Below, one piece after another: positions 34,197 through 41,801 of a stretch of DNA of 41,801 nt (the stretch's first letter is position 1; each line of letters starts with the position of its first letter). Both the position numbers and the translations under genes were made by a program. The DNA is from an uncultured Faecalibacterium sp. (GTDB taxonomy: Bacteria > Bacillota > Clostridia > Oscillospirales > Ruminococcaceae). The DNA lies in the NCBI GenBank assembly GCA_934501115.1, contig CAKSTO010000017.1, positions 1-41,801 on the forward strand, given 5' to 3'. The notes beneath the pieces were generated by a model that worked only from the letters and a program-made list of their open reading frames with translations, did no database searches and was not told the origin of the DNA.

Positions 34197-34232
34197 AGCC
34201 TTGCGCAATTGCTGCGCAAAGCTGCCCTTTTT
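34193..34232 (+). terminator. Riboswitch-controlled terminator in the fhs leader
   Basis: The stem GGGCAGC (34193-34199) with GCTGCCC (34221-34227), containing an inner stem TTGCGCA (34201-34207)/TGCGCAA (34213-34219), is followed by TTTTTG. Between it and fhs (34233-34396) lies a leader with an open frame from ATG 34270 that I do not regard as a gene. Confidence 0.92.
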
Positions 34233-34396
34233 GTTGTCGGAGGTTGTTTTTATAAGCAGGGTGCGCTGAATGGCGAGATTTTTGCCCGCAGCAAACCTGA
34301 CCGGATTGCAAGGGAAAGCAACGCAGGATGCGAGCAAAAAGGCCGTTCAGGCGGCGTGCAATGCTTGTGAAAACGACTTCCAAAGGAGGATGTCTG

Positions 34397-36058
34397 ATGA
34401 AAACCGATATCGAGATCGCACAGGAAGCCAGAATGAAGCCTATCACCGAGATCGCTGCCTCCCTCGGCCTTGCCGACGAGGACGTGATCCCCTATGGCCG
34501 CTACAAGGCCAAGATCAACCATCGCCTGATCCACAACGCTAAAAAGCAGGGCAAGCTGATCCTTGTCACCGCCATCAGCCCCACCCCGGCGGGCGAAGGC
34601 AAGACGACCACCAGCGTAGGTCTGGCCGATGCCATGAACGCTCTGGGCAAAAAGACCATGCTCTGCCTGCGTGAGCCCAGCCTTGGCCCGGTGTTCGGCA
34701 TCAAGGGCGGTGCAGCCGGCGGCGGCTACGCACAGGTAGTGCCCATGGAGGACATCAACCTGCACTTTACCGGCGATCTGCACGCCATCGGCACAGCCAA
34801 CAACCTGCTGGCCGCCATGATCGACAACAGCATCCAGCAGGGCAACCCGCTGAACATCGACCCCCGCCGCATCACATGGAAGCGCTGCATGGACATGAAT
34901 GACCGTCAGCTGCGGTTCATCGTAGACGGTCTGGGCGGCAAGGTGAACGGCACCCCCCGCGAGGACGGCTTTGATATCACCGTTGCCAGCGAGGTGATGG
35001 CGATTTTCTGCCTTGCCACCAGCATTTCCGATCTGAAGGAGCGTCTTTCCAAGATCGTGTGCGCTTACACCTACGACGGCAAGCCTGTCACCGCCGGTGA
35101 GATCGGTGCTGCCGGTGCCATGACCGCCCTGCTGAAAGATGCACTGGATCCGAACCTTGTGCAGACGCTGGAAAACAATCCCGCCATCATCCACGGCGGC
35201 CCCTTCGCCAACATCGCCCACGGCTGCAACAGCGTGCTGGCCACCAAACTGAGCCTTTCTCTGGCCGACTATACCATCACCGAGGCAGGCTTCGGTGCCG
35301 ATCTGGGTGCAGAGAAGTTCCTCGACATCAAGTGCCGTTATGCGGGCATCGCCCCCAGTGCCTGCGTGCTGGTGGCCACCGTGCGTGCTCTTAAGAGCCA
35401 CGGCGGCGTAGCAAAGGCTGACCTGAACCACCCCAATCTCGAGGCCGTCAAGGCTGGTGCCTCCAACCTGATCCGCCACATCGACAACCTGAAAAACGGC
35501 TTCGGCCTGCCGGTGGTGGTGGCCATCAATGCCTTCCCCACCGATACTGCCGAAGAGCAGGCCTACGTAGAGCAGGTGTGCGCCGAGCAGGGCGTGCCCT
35601 GCGTGCTGAGCGAGGTATTTGCCAAGGGCGGCGAGGGCGGCAAGGCTCTGGCTGAGAAGGTGCTGGAGATCATGGAGGATCGTCCCATCCAGTACACCTA
35701 CCCGCTGGAGATGCCGCTGAAGGATAAGATCAGCGCCATCGCCACCAAGATCTACCGCGCCGACGGCGTAAACTACAGCGCCGCCGCCAGCAAGACGCTG
35801 GCCGAGCTGACCGACATGGGGTACGGAAATCTGCCTGTGTGCATCGCCAAGACCCAGTACAGCTTCAGCGACAACGCCAAGCTCACCGGTGCCCCCACCG
35901 GCTTCACCATGGAGGTGCGCGAGGTGCGCCTTGCCGCCGGTGCAGGCTTCGTGGTGGTCATCTGCGGCAATATCATGACCATGCCGGGTCTGCCCAAAAA
36001 GCCCGCCGCCGTGAGCATCGATGTGGATGCGGACGGCAAGATCACCGGTCTGTTCTAA
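34397..36058 (+). CDS. fhs: Formate-tetrahydrofolate ligase (553 aa)
   Basis: Fhs makes 10-formyl-THF from formate, THF and ATP, feeding purine synthesis and one-carbon metabolism. The ATP-binding P-loop TPAGEGKTTTSVGL and conserved REPSLGPVFGIKGGAAGGG and FANIAHGCNS segments are clear. The start at 34397 is set by AAAGGAGG; the frame continues upstream with no site. It is monocistronic, preceded by the ZTP riboswitch and ended by a strong bidirectional terminator. No other Wood-Ljungdahl gene is in the window. Confidence 0.98.
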   Translation: MKTDIEIAQEARMKPITEIAASLGLADEDVIPYGRYKAKINHRLIHNAKKQGKLILVTAISPTPAGEGKTTTSVGLADAMNALGKKTMLCLREPSLGPVFGIKGGAAGGGYAQVVPMEDINLHFTGDLHAIGTANNLLAAMIDNSIQQGNPLNIDPRRITWKRCMDMNDRQLRFIVDGLGGKVNGTPREDGFDITVASEVMAIFCLATSISDLKERLSKIVCAYTYDGKPVTAGEIGAAGAMTALLKDALDPNLVQTLENNPAIIHGGPFANIAHGCNSVLATKLSLSLADYTITEAGFGADLGAEKFLDIKCRYAGIAPSACVLVATVRALKSHGGVAKADLNHPNLEAVKAGASNLIRHIDNLKNGFGLPVVVAINAFPTDTAEEQAYVEQVCAEQGVPCVLSEVFAKGGEGGKALAEKVLEIMEDRPIQYTYPLEMPLKDKISAIATKIYRADGVNYSAAASKTLAELTDMGYGNLPVCIAKTQYSFSDNAKLTGAPTGFTMEVREVRLAAGAGFVVVICGNIMTMPGLPKKPAAVSIDVDADGKITGLF

Positions 36059-36067
36059 GTTTCAAGT

Positions 36068-36111
36068 AAAAAATAAGAGGTTCGCTCAGTGAACGAACCT
36101 CTTATTTTTTT
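36068..36111. terminator. Bidirectional terminator between fhs and the SGNH hydrolase gene
   Basis: A 17-bp perfect stem (36068-36084 with 36094-36110; AAGAGGTTCG core) has A/T runs on both sides. Confidence 0.95.
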
Positions 36112-37009
36112 ATCCTTCTGTGTGGCTCCGCAAGTAGTCCACCCATGCCGCATAACCGGCGGGCTTCAGGTGATAGCCATCCGGCTGGGCGTATTCCTCT
36201 TTCAGGTCGCCGTTGTCATCGGCCAGAGCCTCCCACAAATTGAGGAAACAGCAGTTCTTTTCCAGCGCGATGGCTGCCAGCTCATTGTTGATCTGGCACA
36301 GCCTGTCACGGTTCAGCCCCTCATGGCCGGACTTCAGGCTCACCTCCGGGCGCACCGGCGTGATGGACTGCACGTAGATCTTTGCATTCGGGATGGTCTG
36401 GGTCAGCATGTCCAGCATCAGGCGGTAATAGGTCAGAAAACTGGTGTAATCCGTGTCACGCCCCAGCACATTGGTGCCCAGCAGAACATAGATCGCCCGC
36501 GGCGGCTGCGCCGTCAGCGCATCCAGCGGCACCTCAGTTTCACCGTCGGCGCGGCGGCAGGTAGCGCCATTGACGATCACATTCGGCCCAACGCCCCGGT
36601 ATGCACAGAACATGGCATTCTGCAGCCCTTCTTCGTAGAGCTGCAGGCCCTGCGTCAAGCTGTCGCCCACAAAGCTCACATCGCTGAACCAGCTCCTGTC
36701 CACCGCTGTGCTCTGCGGCAGTGCCGCCATACGGAAATCCAGTGCTGTGCCGGAACCGTCTGAGAGGGACTGCACACTGAGCGTACGCGCCGGCGCATAC
36801 TGCACCGTGTTCCAGGTATTGTCCTGTGTTACCGGCTGCAGGATGGTGTTCTGCACCACACCGGAGGAACGAGGCTCCCGGTGCAGGCTCTTCCACAGCA
36901 CACCGATCGCCCCCAGCATGGTAAGCAGCAGCAAAAGCCCTGCTGCCATAAAGCGTCTGCGCCAGCGTCGATGCAGCACCCTGCGGCGATACTCCTGATA
37001 ATCTGCCAT
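36110..37009 (-). CDS. Membrane-anchored SGNH/GDSL hydrolase (299 aa)
   Basis: A very basic N-terminus (YRRRVLHRRWRRRF) leads into one membrane helix (about 21-40). The extracellular part has the SGNH blocks: FVGDSLTQG with the nucleophile Ser117, an LGTN block (LLGTNVLG) and the catalytic PDGYH pair (Asp277, His280). Such enzymes deacetylate or hydrolyse esters on cell wall or surface sugars. The ATG at 37009 follows GGGAAGCAGG and agrees with the promoter at 37057; the frame stays open further upstream. Substrate is unknown. Confidence 0.88.
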   Translation of the reverse strand: MADYQEYRRRVLHRRWRRRFMAAGLLLLLTMLGAIGVLWKSLHREPRSSGVVQNTILQPVTQDNTWNTVQYAPARTLSVQSLSDGSGTALDFRMAALPQSTAVDRSWFSDVSFVGDSLTQGLQLYEEGLQNAMFCAYRGVGPNVIVNGATCRRADGETEVPLDALTAQPPRAIYVLLGTNVLGRDTDYTSFLTYYRLMLDMLTQTIPNAKIYVQSITPVRPEVSLKSGHEGLNRDRLCQINNELAAIALEKNCCFLNLWEALADDNGDLKEEYAQPDGYHLKPAGYAAWVDYLRSHTEG

Positions 37010-37056
37010 CCTGCTTCCCCCGACTTTCTGCGCCGGATATACCCGGCTTTTTTTAT

Positions 37057-37086
37057 AGTATAACATATCTGCCCGCCCGGCTACAA
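37057..37086 (-). promoter_or_regulatory. Promoter of the SGNH hydrolase gene
   Basis: On the minus strand: TTGTAG (complement of 37081-37086), 18-nt spacer, TGT-TATACT (-10 is the complement of 37057-37062). Confidence 0.6.
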
Positions 37087-37114
37087 GTTCCTGCTGCGCA
37101 AAACGCGCAAATAC

Positions 37115-37144
37115 TTGCATCTTCTGCCGCAAATGTGCTATACT
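37115..37144 (+). promoter_or_regulatory. Promoter of the 91-aa protein gene
   Basis: TTGCAT (37115-37120), 18-nt spacer, TGC-TATACT (-10 at 37139-37144). Confidence 0.7.
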
Positions 37145-37177
37145 AAGCTGAATCAATACGACAAGGAGGCTTTCACG

Positions 37178-37453
37178 ATGGCATTTACTCCGAAACTGAC
37201 TTATAAGGGCAAGCCCCTCGTCCGCAAGGACAATGAACTGTACTATGGCCGTATGACCGATCCGTATGTACTTCATCTCCAGATCCTGACTACCACTGCT
37301 GTGGGCGGTCAGCAGGTGGCTGACAAGGTTCAGCTGACGCTGACTTCCACCGCCGACACGACCAAGGTGATGCGTCAGAGCACGAAACGAGGCCTTTACA
37401 ATGCGTTGGACATCGGCAGCATGTGGCTGCAGGATGCCAACGAAGCACACTGA
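37178..37453 (+). CDS. Small conserved-looking protein of unknown function (91 aa)
   Basis: AAGGAGG lies 9 nt before the ATG at 37178. The sequence (opening MAFTPKLTYKGKPLVRK, then NELYYGRMTDPYVLHLQIL, ending with a TKRGLYNALDIGSMWLQDA block) is soluble, has no signal peptide and is probably a small alpha/beta protein. It has its own strong promoter and terminator, so it is very likely a real gene, but I know no function. Confidence 0.85.
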   Translation: MAFTPKLTYKGKPLVRKDNELYYGRMTDPYVLHLQILTTTAVGGQQVADKVQLTLTSTADTTKVMRQSTKRGLYNALDIGSMWLQDANEAH

Positions 37454-37460
37454 GGAAACA

Positions 37461-37500
37461 AAAAGCTGCTGCACAAATGCTGTGCAGCAGCTTTTCTTTT
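37461..37500 (+). terminator. Terminator of the 91-aa protein gene
   Basis: The stem AAAAGCTGCTGCACA (37461-37475) with TGTGCAGCAGCTTTT (37481-37495) is followed by CTTTT. Confidence 0.92.
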
Positions 37501-37507
37501 GGCTGAA

Positions 37508-37642
37508 CGATTTGGAATGGCCGATACATGCGCTTTGGCCATCTTCAGCGGAAATTGATTTTGATCTTGCAAGTCAGTAAAATCCGCAGATCTTCCTGAC
37601 TTGCTCGTTCACAGGCAGCGTCGTGAAGCAAAACGGCATCTG
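37508..37642. repeat. Covarying-hairpin element, copy 3
   Basis: The first stem is ATGGCC/GGCCAT, then ATCTTCAGCGGAAATTGATTT, then the hairpin GCAAGTCAG (37569-37577) with CTGACTTGC (37596-37604) around ATCCGCAGAT, then CGTTCACAGGCAG and GAAGCAAAACGGCATCTG. It aligns with copy 1 along its whole length. It lies between convergent genes. Confidence 0.7.
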
Positions 37643-37664
37643 CCGCAGCTTCCAGCGATCTGTT

Positions 37665-38249
37665 TTACTCCTCTGTCACCTCAAAATCCAGAGCCTTACC
37701 GCAGTTGGGGCACTTGGGTGCGCCGTCCAGCAGCTCATCCTCCTCAAACACGGCAGTCGTGCCGCAGTCCGGGCAGGTGACTTCGTACTGCACGGGGCCG
37801 TCCTCGGCGTCATCTTCGCCGTCCCCTTCCAGAGCGACCTCAAAGGTCACGCCGCAATGGGCGCAGTTGGCTTCACCTGCATCCAGATCATCCTCGCTGA
37901 CATAAACGGTTTCGCCGCAGTTGGGGCAGGCCACTTCATAGAACGGCTCGCTGGCAATGTCATCATCGCTGGCATCGTCGTCGCCGTCAGAGTCCTCATC
38001 CTCAGCGTCCTCGTCGTCTTCGTCGTCCTCCTCGTACAGGTCTGCTTCCAGATCTTCCAGCTCATCGCTCAGGTCGTTGATCTGGTCATAGGCGCGGGAA
38101 AGATCTTCGTCCACGCTCTCGATTGCCTCAGCCATCTCACCCAGCAGTGCGCTCATTGCCTTGATGATCTTGCCCTCTTTGGTGGTCTCGTCGATGCCAA
38201 GACCGTCCACCAGACCCTGCAGATACGCTGCCTTTTTGTTCAGTTCCAT
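37665..38249 (-). CDS. Acidic protein with tandem zinc ribbons (194 aa)
   Basis: Residues 1-70 are helical (MELNKKAAYLQGLVDGLGID) and resemble the CD1247-type N-terminal domain of clostridial proteins. A run of about 30 nearly all Asp/Glu residues follows, then two zinc ribbons, CPNCG...CAHCG and CPDCG...CPNCG, separated by another acidic stretch. The design suggests a scaffold or a nucleic-acid-mimicking regulator; this is inference. AAGGAGGG precedes the ATG. It lies downstream of efp past a terminator; no clear promoter was seen. Confidence 0.88.
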   Translation of the reverse strand: MELNKKAAYLQGLVDGLGIDETTKEGKIIKAMSALLGEMAEAIESVDEDLSRAYDQINDLSDELEDLEADLYEEDDEDDEDAEDEDSDGDDDASDDDIASEPFYEVACPNCGETVYVSEDDLDAGEANCAHCGVTFEVALEGDGEDDAEDGPVQYEVTCPDCGTTAVFEEDELLDGAPKCPNCGKALDFEVTEE

Positions 38250-38287
38250 CCGAATGCCCTCCTTAAAATCAGAAAAAGCGGGATTGT

Positions 38288-38312
38288 AAAAAACCGGGCA
38301 AACGGTTGCCCG
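38288..38312 (-). terminator. Terminator of efp
   Basis: The stem CGGGCAA (38295-38301) with TTGCCCG (38306-38312) is followed on the minus strand by GTTTTTT. Confidence 0.85.
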
Positions 38313-38338
38313 CTGCCCGGTATGGCGATGATAGAAAA

Positions 38339-38896
38339 TCAGACGCGCTCCATATACTCGCCGGTGCGGGTATCGATGCGGATGTGGTCGCCCTCGTTGA
38401 TGAACAGGGGCACACGGATCTCAGCACCGGTCTCGACGGTAGCGGGCTTCAGGGTGTTGGTGGCGGTGTTGCCCTTGACACCCGGCTCGGTCTGGGTGAC
38501 TTCCAGCTCGATGAAGTTGGGGATCTCAACGCTGAACACCTTGCCCTTGTAGCTCAGCAGCTTGCACAGCTCGTTCTCCTTGCAGAACTTGAAGTTATCG
38601 GGCACGTCGGCTGCGTTGACGGGGATGTCATCGTAGGTCTCGTTGTCCATGAAGTGGTACAGATCGCCGTCCTCGTAGCTGTAGGTCACGTCCTTGCGCT
38701 CGATGAAAGCCTGCGGGAACTTTGCGGTCGGGTTGTAGCTGGTCTCAACCACAGAGCCGGTGATCACGTTCTTGGTCTTGGTACGGACAAAGGCAGCACC
38801 CTTGCCGGGCTTCACGTGCTGGAACTCAACGACCTGAAGAACCTGGCCGTCCTGCTCAAAGGTCACGCCATTGCGAAACTCGCCTGCAGAAATCAT
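38339..38896 (-). CDS. efp: Elongation factor P (185 aa)
   Basis: EF-P relieves ribosome stalling at proline runs. Three beta domains are implied by length; the loop KPGKGAA carries Lys32, the residue that is modified in other Firmicutes (5-aminopentanol in Bacillus). The C-terminus has the typical GDHIRIDTRTGEY block. GGAGG precedes the ATG at 38896. Confidence 0.98.
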   Translation of the reverse strand: MISAGEFRNGVTFEQDGQVLQVVEFQHVKPGKGAAFVRTKTKNVITGSVVETSYNPTAKFPQAFIERKDVTYSYEDGDLYHFMDNETYDDIPVNAADVPDNFKFCKENELCKLLSYKGKVFSVEIPNFIELEVTQTEPGVKGNTATNTLKPATVETGAEIRVPLFINEGDHIRIDTRTGEYMERV

Positions 38897-38947
38897 AGGA
38901 ATTCCTCCATTAGTTTAATCTCAAATGCTTAACGCATATCTCTATTT

Positions 38948-38976
38948 ATTTTACCCAATCCCATGCCATTTGGCAA
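38948..38976 (-). promoter_or_regulatory. Promoter of efp
   Basis: On the minus strand: TTGCCA (complement of 38971-38976), 17-nt spacer, TAAAAT (complement of 38948-38953). Confidence 0.65.
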
Positions 38977-39014
38977 GGGGTTTCGGCAAAAAAGACGATG
39001 AAAATACAAATTTT

Positions 39015-39887
39015 TTATAAATCACACGCTGTGCGGTACATCCGCTGCATGGTCTGCGCATCCTCTGCCTGCGTGCCCGCGCTCTCGCAGATGATGACCG
39101 GCTGCAGCCTCCGCTGAGCCAGCAGCTCCATCAGGGGCTGCGGCTCCGGGCCAAACTGCGTTTCAGCAAAAGTCCAGTGGCGCTTTTCGCCGCCCGCCGA
39201 ATACTCGATGCGGGAAAAATGCACATGGAACCGCTCTGCCCGTTGGTCTCCCAGCTTTTCCGCCATGCGGTCAAGGATGGCAGCATAGTCCTCTTTCGAG
39301 CGGATGCCGCCCAGAGTGCGGGCATTCAGGTGGCCGAAGTCGATGCAGGGCGTGATGCGCCTGTCCACCGCACACAGCGCCAGCACCTCGTCCAGCGTAC
39401 CCAGCTGGCCGATCTTTCCCATGGTCTCCGGACAAAGGGTCATATCGGCAAAGCCCGCTTCATCCAGCGCTTCCACAGCACGTCGCATGGTATCCAGCGC
39501 CTTTTCAAGGGCTGCTTCCCGGCTCTGTTTGCCGCAGCTGCCGGAGTGGAAGATGATGCGCCTACCGCCCAGCGCCCTGCATACCGCTGCGCTTTGCAGC
39601 AGATACTGGATGCTGTTGAGACGCTTGTCCTCTTCCAGACTGGACATGCTGATATAATAAGGTGCATGAACGCTGAACAGGATGTCTTTCGGTTCGGCCA
39701 GCGCTGCCATTTTCGCGGCCTTGTCCAGCCCCAGACGCACACCGCGCCCGCACTGGTACTCGAAGGCGTCCAGCCCCATCTTTGCGGTGTACTCCGGCAC
39801 GTCCAGACTGGTTTTATAGCCCTGCGCTGTGAAGCTGTCGCTGGTGCCTGCGGTGCCAAACCGGATCTTCCAACCGTACTCACTCAC
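39015..39887 (-). CDS. Endonuclease IV-like TIM-barrel protein (290 aa)
   Basis: The AP endonuclease 2/Nfo fold is shown by the ordered metal-binding segments FSVHAPYYIS, IIFHSGS, LCPETMGK, CIDFGHLNAR, FHVHFS and ICESAG, giving the His/Glu/Asp zinc ligands. It may cut abasic sites in DNA, though related sugar isomerases share the fold. The start is GTG at 39887, which overlaps the yqeG stop in a GTGA, so the two genes are translationally coupled. Confidence 0.9.
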   Translation of the reverse strand: MSEYGWKIRFGTAGTSDSFTAQGYKTSLDVPEYTAKMGLDAFEYQCGRGVRLGLDKAAKMAALAEPKDILFSVHAPYYISMSSLEEDKRLNSIQYLLQSAAVCRALGGRRIIFHSGSCGKQSREAALEKALDTMRRAVEALDEAGFADMTLCPETMGKIGQLGTLDEVLALCAVDRRITPCIDFGHLNARTLGGIRSKEDYAAILDRMAEKLGDQRAERFHVHFSRIEYSAGGEKRHWTFAETQFGPEPQPLMELLAQRRLQPVIICESAGTQAEDAQTMQRMYRTACDL

Positions 39888-40387
39888 AGCAGCTTTCCTC
39901 CCCGGTCATAATATTCCTGCCAGTGGCGTTTCTCCCATTTGCGCTTCAGGATGACCTGCGCACCAAGGTCGGGTCCCCGGGGCACCACCATCAGGCCGGG
40001 AATGCCGTAGAGTGCTGCGGCCATGCGGTCAGCGTAGAGCTGGTCGCCCACCATGGCCATCTGCTTCCGTTTCACGCCCATGCGGCGCTGCGCCGCCATC
40101 AGCGCAAAAGGCAGCGGCTTTGCAGAGCGGTACAGGTACGCAAGCCCCAGCTTCTGGGCAAAGGGGCGCACCCGCTTTTCCGCGCCGTTAGACACGATGG
40201 TGAGTTTGATGCCAGACTTGCGCATGGTATCCAGCCACCCGGCCACTTGTTCCGGCAGCTCCTGACTGCGGTCGGCGGTCAGCGTATTGTCGATGTCCAG
40301 CACCAGCGCCTTAATGCCCTTTGCTGTCAGCCACTCCGGCGTGATGTGGGTAACATCCTTGAAAACATATTCGGGGGTAATGAGCAT
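39884..40387 (-). CDS. yqeG: YqeG family HAD phosphatase (167 aa)
   Basis: HAD subfamily IIIA phosphatase with motif I LVLDIDNTLTADR, motif II IVSNG and the MVGDQLYADRMAA motif III/IV region. In Bacillus yqeG lies beside genes of ribosome assembly and DNA replication; its substrate is not firmly known. GGGAGAA precedes the ATG. It heads the pair with the endonuclease IV-like gene and lies just after the rpsU terminator. Confidence 0.95.
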   Translation of the reverse strand: MLITPEYVFKDVTHITPEWLTAKGIKALVLDIDNTLTADRSQELPEQVAGWLDTMRKSGIKLTIVSNGAEKRVRPFAQKLGLAYLYRSAKPLPFALMAAQRRMGVKRKQMAMVGDQLYADRMAAALYGIPGLMVVPRGPDLGAQVILKRKWEKRHWQEYYDRGGKLL

Positions 40388-40405
40388 AGTATTTCTCCCT
40401 GCAAT

Positions 40406-40438
40406 GAAAATAGGAGAGCCTGAAATCAGGCTCTCCTA
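40406..40438 (-). terminator. Terminator of rpsU
   Basis: The 12-bp stem TAGGAGAGCCTG (40411-40422) with CAGGCTCTCCTA (40427-40438) is followed on the minus strand by TTTTC. Confidence 0.88.
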
Positions 40439-40494
40439 CATCGGCGTTAGCAACGCGTATGAAATCTAAAGCAACAGCGATTTCAAGCGATCAA

Positions 40495-40671
40495 TTACTT
40501 GAACTTGCGCTTGCGGGCTGCTTCGGACTTCTTCTTGCGCTTGACAGACGGCTTCTCGTAAGCCTCGCGCTTACGGACCTCTGCGAGCACACCGCTGCGA
40601 GCAGTGCTGCGCTTGAAGCGACGCAGTGCGCTTTCCAGCGACTCGCCCTCTTTAACACGAATTTCCGACAT
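40495..40671 (-). CDS. rpsU: 30S ribosomal protein S21 (58 aa)
   Basis: The frame reads MSEIRVKEGESLESALRRFK and then the very basic tail YEKPSVKRKKKSEAARKRK, the standard S21. GGGAGGGA lies before the ATG at 40671. The gene is monocistronic with a strong promoter and its own terminator. Confidence 0.98.
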   Translation of the reverse strand: MSEIRVKEGESLESALRRFKRSTARSGVLAEVRKREAYEKPSVKRKKKSEAARKRKFK

Positions 40672-40734
40672 CTTATTCCCTCCCTTGGACCGTGAGGCAG
40701 GAATTTCGTTGTTACATGGTAACTAACAGTAGAC

Positions 40735-40763
40735 AGTATAGCGCATTTTCTCCGGTTCGTCAA
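40735..40763 (-). promoter_or_regulatory. Strong promoter of rpsU
   Basis: On the minus strand: TTGACG (complement of 40758-40763), 17-nt spacer, TATACT (complement of 40735-40740). A GTTAC/GTAAC palindrome (40711-40723) lies in the leader. Confidence 0.85.
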
Positions 40764-40892
40764 CCTTTTTTTGAAAGATTTTTGCCCAAAACTTTTGAAA
40801 AGATTTTGAACAGACGCTCCCGGGTGTTTTATGCACCGATCCGCCTCTGCGGGTAGTGATATATCCAGCCTTTCGGCAGGGTATCGTGTCTT

Positions 40893-41801
40893 TTAGCCCT
40901 TGACAGCCAGATTGACCAGACGACCCTTGACGTAGATCTCCTTTACCAGCTGCTTGCCTTCCAGCGCAGCGGCAACAGCGGGATCTGCCTTAGCGGCAGC
41001 AATGGCAGCCGCGGCATCGATATCCGCAGCGACCTTCAGGCGCGCTTTCACCTTGCCGTTGACCTGCACAGCGATCTCCACGGTGCTCTCCACACACTTG
41101 GACTCCTCGTACTTCGGCCAGGGGTAGTAGGCCAGCTGCTCATCGTGGCTATGACCCAGCTTCTCCCACAGCTCTTCGGTCATGTGGGGGGCAAACGGGT
41201 TCAGCAGCTGAACAACGGTCTCCAGCTCGGCCTTGGTCGCGCCGCCGTTATCATACAGAGCGTTGACCAGCGTCATGAGCTGGGCAATGGCGGTGTTCAT
41301 CTTCAGGGTCTCGATGTCAGCACCCACCTTCTTGATGGTCTGGTGCATCAGGGTCTCGACCTGCGGACGGTAGCCCTCGCCTTCCACCAGCTTGTCAGAC
41401 AGTGCCCACACACGGTCGAGGAAGCGGTTGCAGCCTGCAATGGCAGAGGTCTGCCAGGGAGCAGCCTGCTCGAAGTCGCCCATGAACATCTCATACAGAC
41501 GCATCGTGTCGGCACCGTACTGGTCGACCACCTCGTCCGGGTTGATGACATTGCCCAGAGACTTGGACATCTTCACGATGGGGTGGCGCGACATCTCGCC
41601 GTACTTCTCCTCCAGAGCCTTCTCAGCGGCCTTCTGGCTGCCGTACTCCTTCAGCAGCTTCTCCTGCTCCTCGGCGGGCAGGTTCACGAAGCTGTGGGGA
41701 TTCAGGCCCAAGATCATGCCGTGCGCGGTACGCTTCTGGTAGGGTTCCGGAGAAGGCACAGCGCCGATATCGTACAGGAACTTATGCCAGAAACGGCTGT
41801 A
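40893..41801 (-). CDS. leuS: Leucyl-tRNA synthetase, C-terminal part (302 residues; 5' end outside the window)
   Basis: The frame is open to the window edge and begins YSRFWHKFLYDIG, as in bacterial LeuRS. The class I signature KMSKSLGN is followed by the anticodon-binding helical domain and the C-terminal domain ending IYVKGRLVNLAVKG. It charges tRNA-Leu. No clear terminator follows before the rpsU promoter. Confidence 0.98.
   Translation of the reverse strand, partial: YSRFWHKFLYDIGAVPSPEPYQKRTAHGMILGLNPHSFVNLPAEEQEKLLKEYGSQKAAEKALEEKYGEMSRHPIVKMSKSLGNVINPDEVVDQYGADTMRLYEMFMGDFEQAAPWQTSAIAGCNRFLDRVWALSDKLVEGEGYRPQVETLMHQTIKKVGADIETLKMNTAIAQLMTLVNALYDNGGATKAELETVVQLLNPFAPHMTEELWEKLGHSHDEQLAYYPWPKYEESKCVESTVEIAVQVNGKVKARLKVAADIDAAAAIAAAKADPAVAAALEGKQLVKEIYVKGRLVNLAVKG

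Noticed and set aside
34270..34542. Open frame of 90 codons in the fhs leader running into fhs
   Set aside because: No ribosome binding site and it overlaps the fhs start out of frame; a leader peptide cannot be excluded but is not supported.

Overview
The window looks like a chromosomal segment of Faecalibacterium (F. prausnitzii or a close relative; Bacillota, Ruminococcaceae/Oscillospiraceae). The evidence is the GC-rich Firmicutes-type housekeeping content, strong AGGAGG ribosome binding sites, and a preQ1-III riboswitch in front of queT that closely resembles the Faecalibacterium representative I recall for that class. No phage, plasmid, transposase or CRISPR array was seen. Gene order is mostly small operons of core genes, so novelty is concentrated in intergenic structure and a few odd proteins.

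Layout. 1-1173: end of a tRNA-Ser gene and an unknown membrane-anchored protein. 1187-7309: a beta-trefoil lectin fused to a histone-H1-like tail (minus), a MATE transporter, then a propeller-like lipoprotein, a Tat-type PstS-like lipoprotein and a PsiE-family membrane protein. 7320-13672 (minus): plsY-der-radical SAM/DUF512, then DUF177-rpmF, then pgi with a small P-loop protein. 13796-19683: a DacF-like D,D-carboxypeptidase, a small Tat lipoprotein, mtaB, a [FeFe] hydrogenase with a structured leader, and a secreted unknown protein. 19728-24082: a YtxH-like protein, pyridoxamine kinase-trmL-degV, queT under a preQ1-III riboswitch, and a HAD phosphatase. 24386-28745: secA and an M20 amidohydrolase. 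28901-34056 (minus): a membrane-anchored CinA-like pseudoenzyme, cinA, thiI and a cysteine desulfurase. 34078-36111: fhs under a ZTP riboswitch with its own terminator. 36113-41801: an SGNH hydrolase, a 91-residue unknown protein, an acidic tandem zinc-ribbon protein, efp, an AP-endonuclease-like protein with yqeG, rpsU, and the 3' part of leuS.

Functional themes: translation and tRNA modification (leuS, rpsU, rpmF, efp, mtaB, trmL, thiI with its sulfur donor, queT for queuosine supply), cell envelope and secretion (plsY, secA, carboxypeptidase, several lipoproteins), and one-carbon/folate metabolism (fhs).

The least explained items are: (i) a compact 126-nt structured RNA candidate at 32696-32821 with tandem G.A pairs; (ii) a family of three dispersed elements (28746, 32583, 37508) with conserved flanks around a hairpin whose arms have changed in a compensatory way; (iii) four MITE-like hairpin-rich repeats with terminal inverted repeats; (iv) the lectin/H1-tail fusion; (v) the CinA-like pseudoenzyme; (vi) the hairpin-rich leader of the hydrogenase gene.
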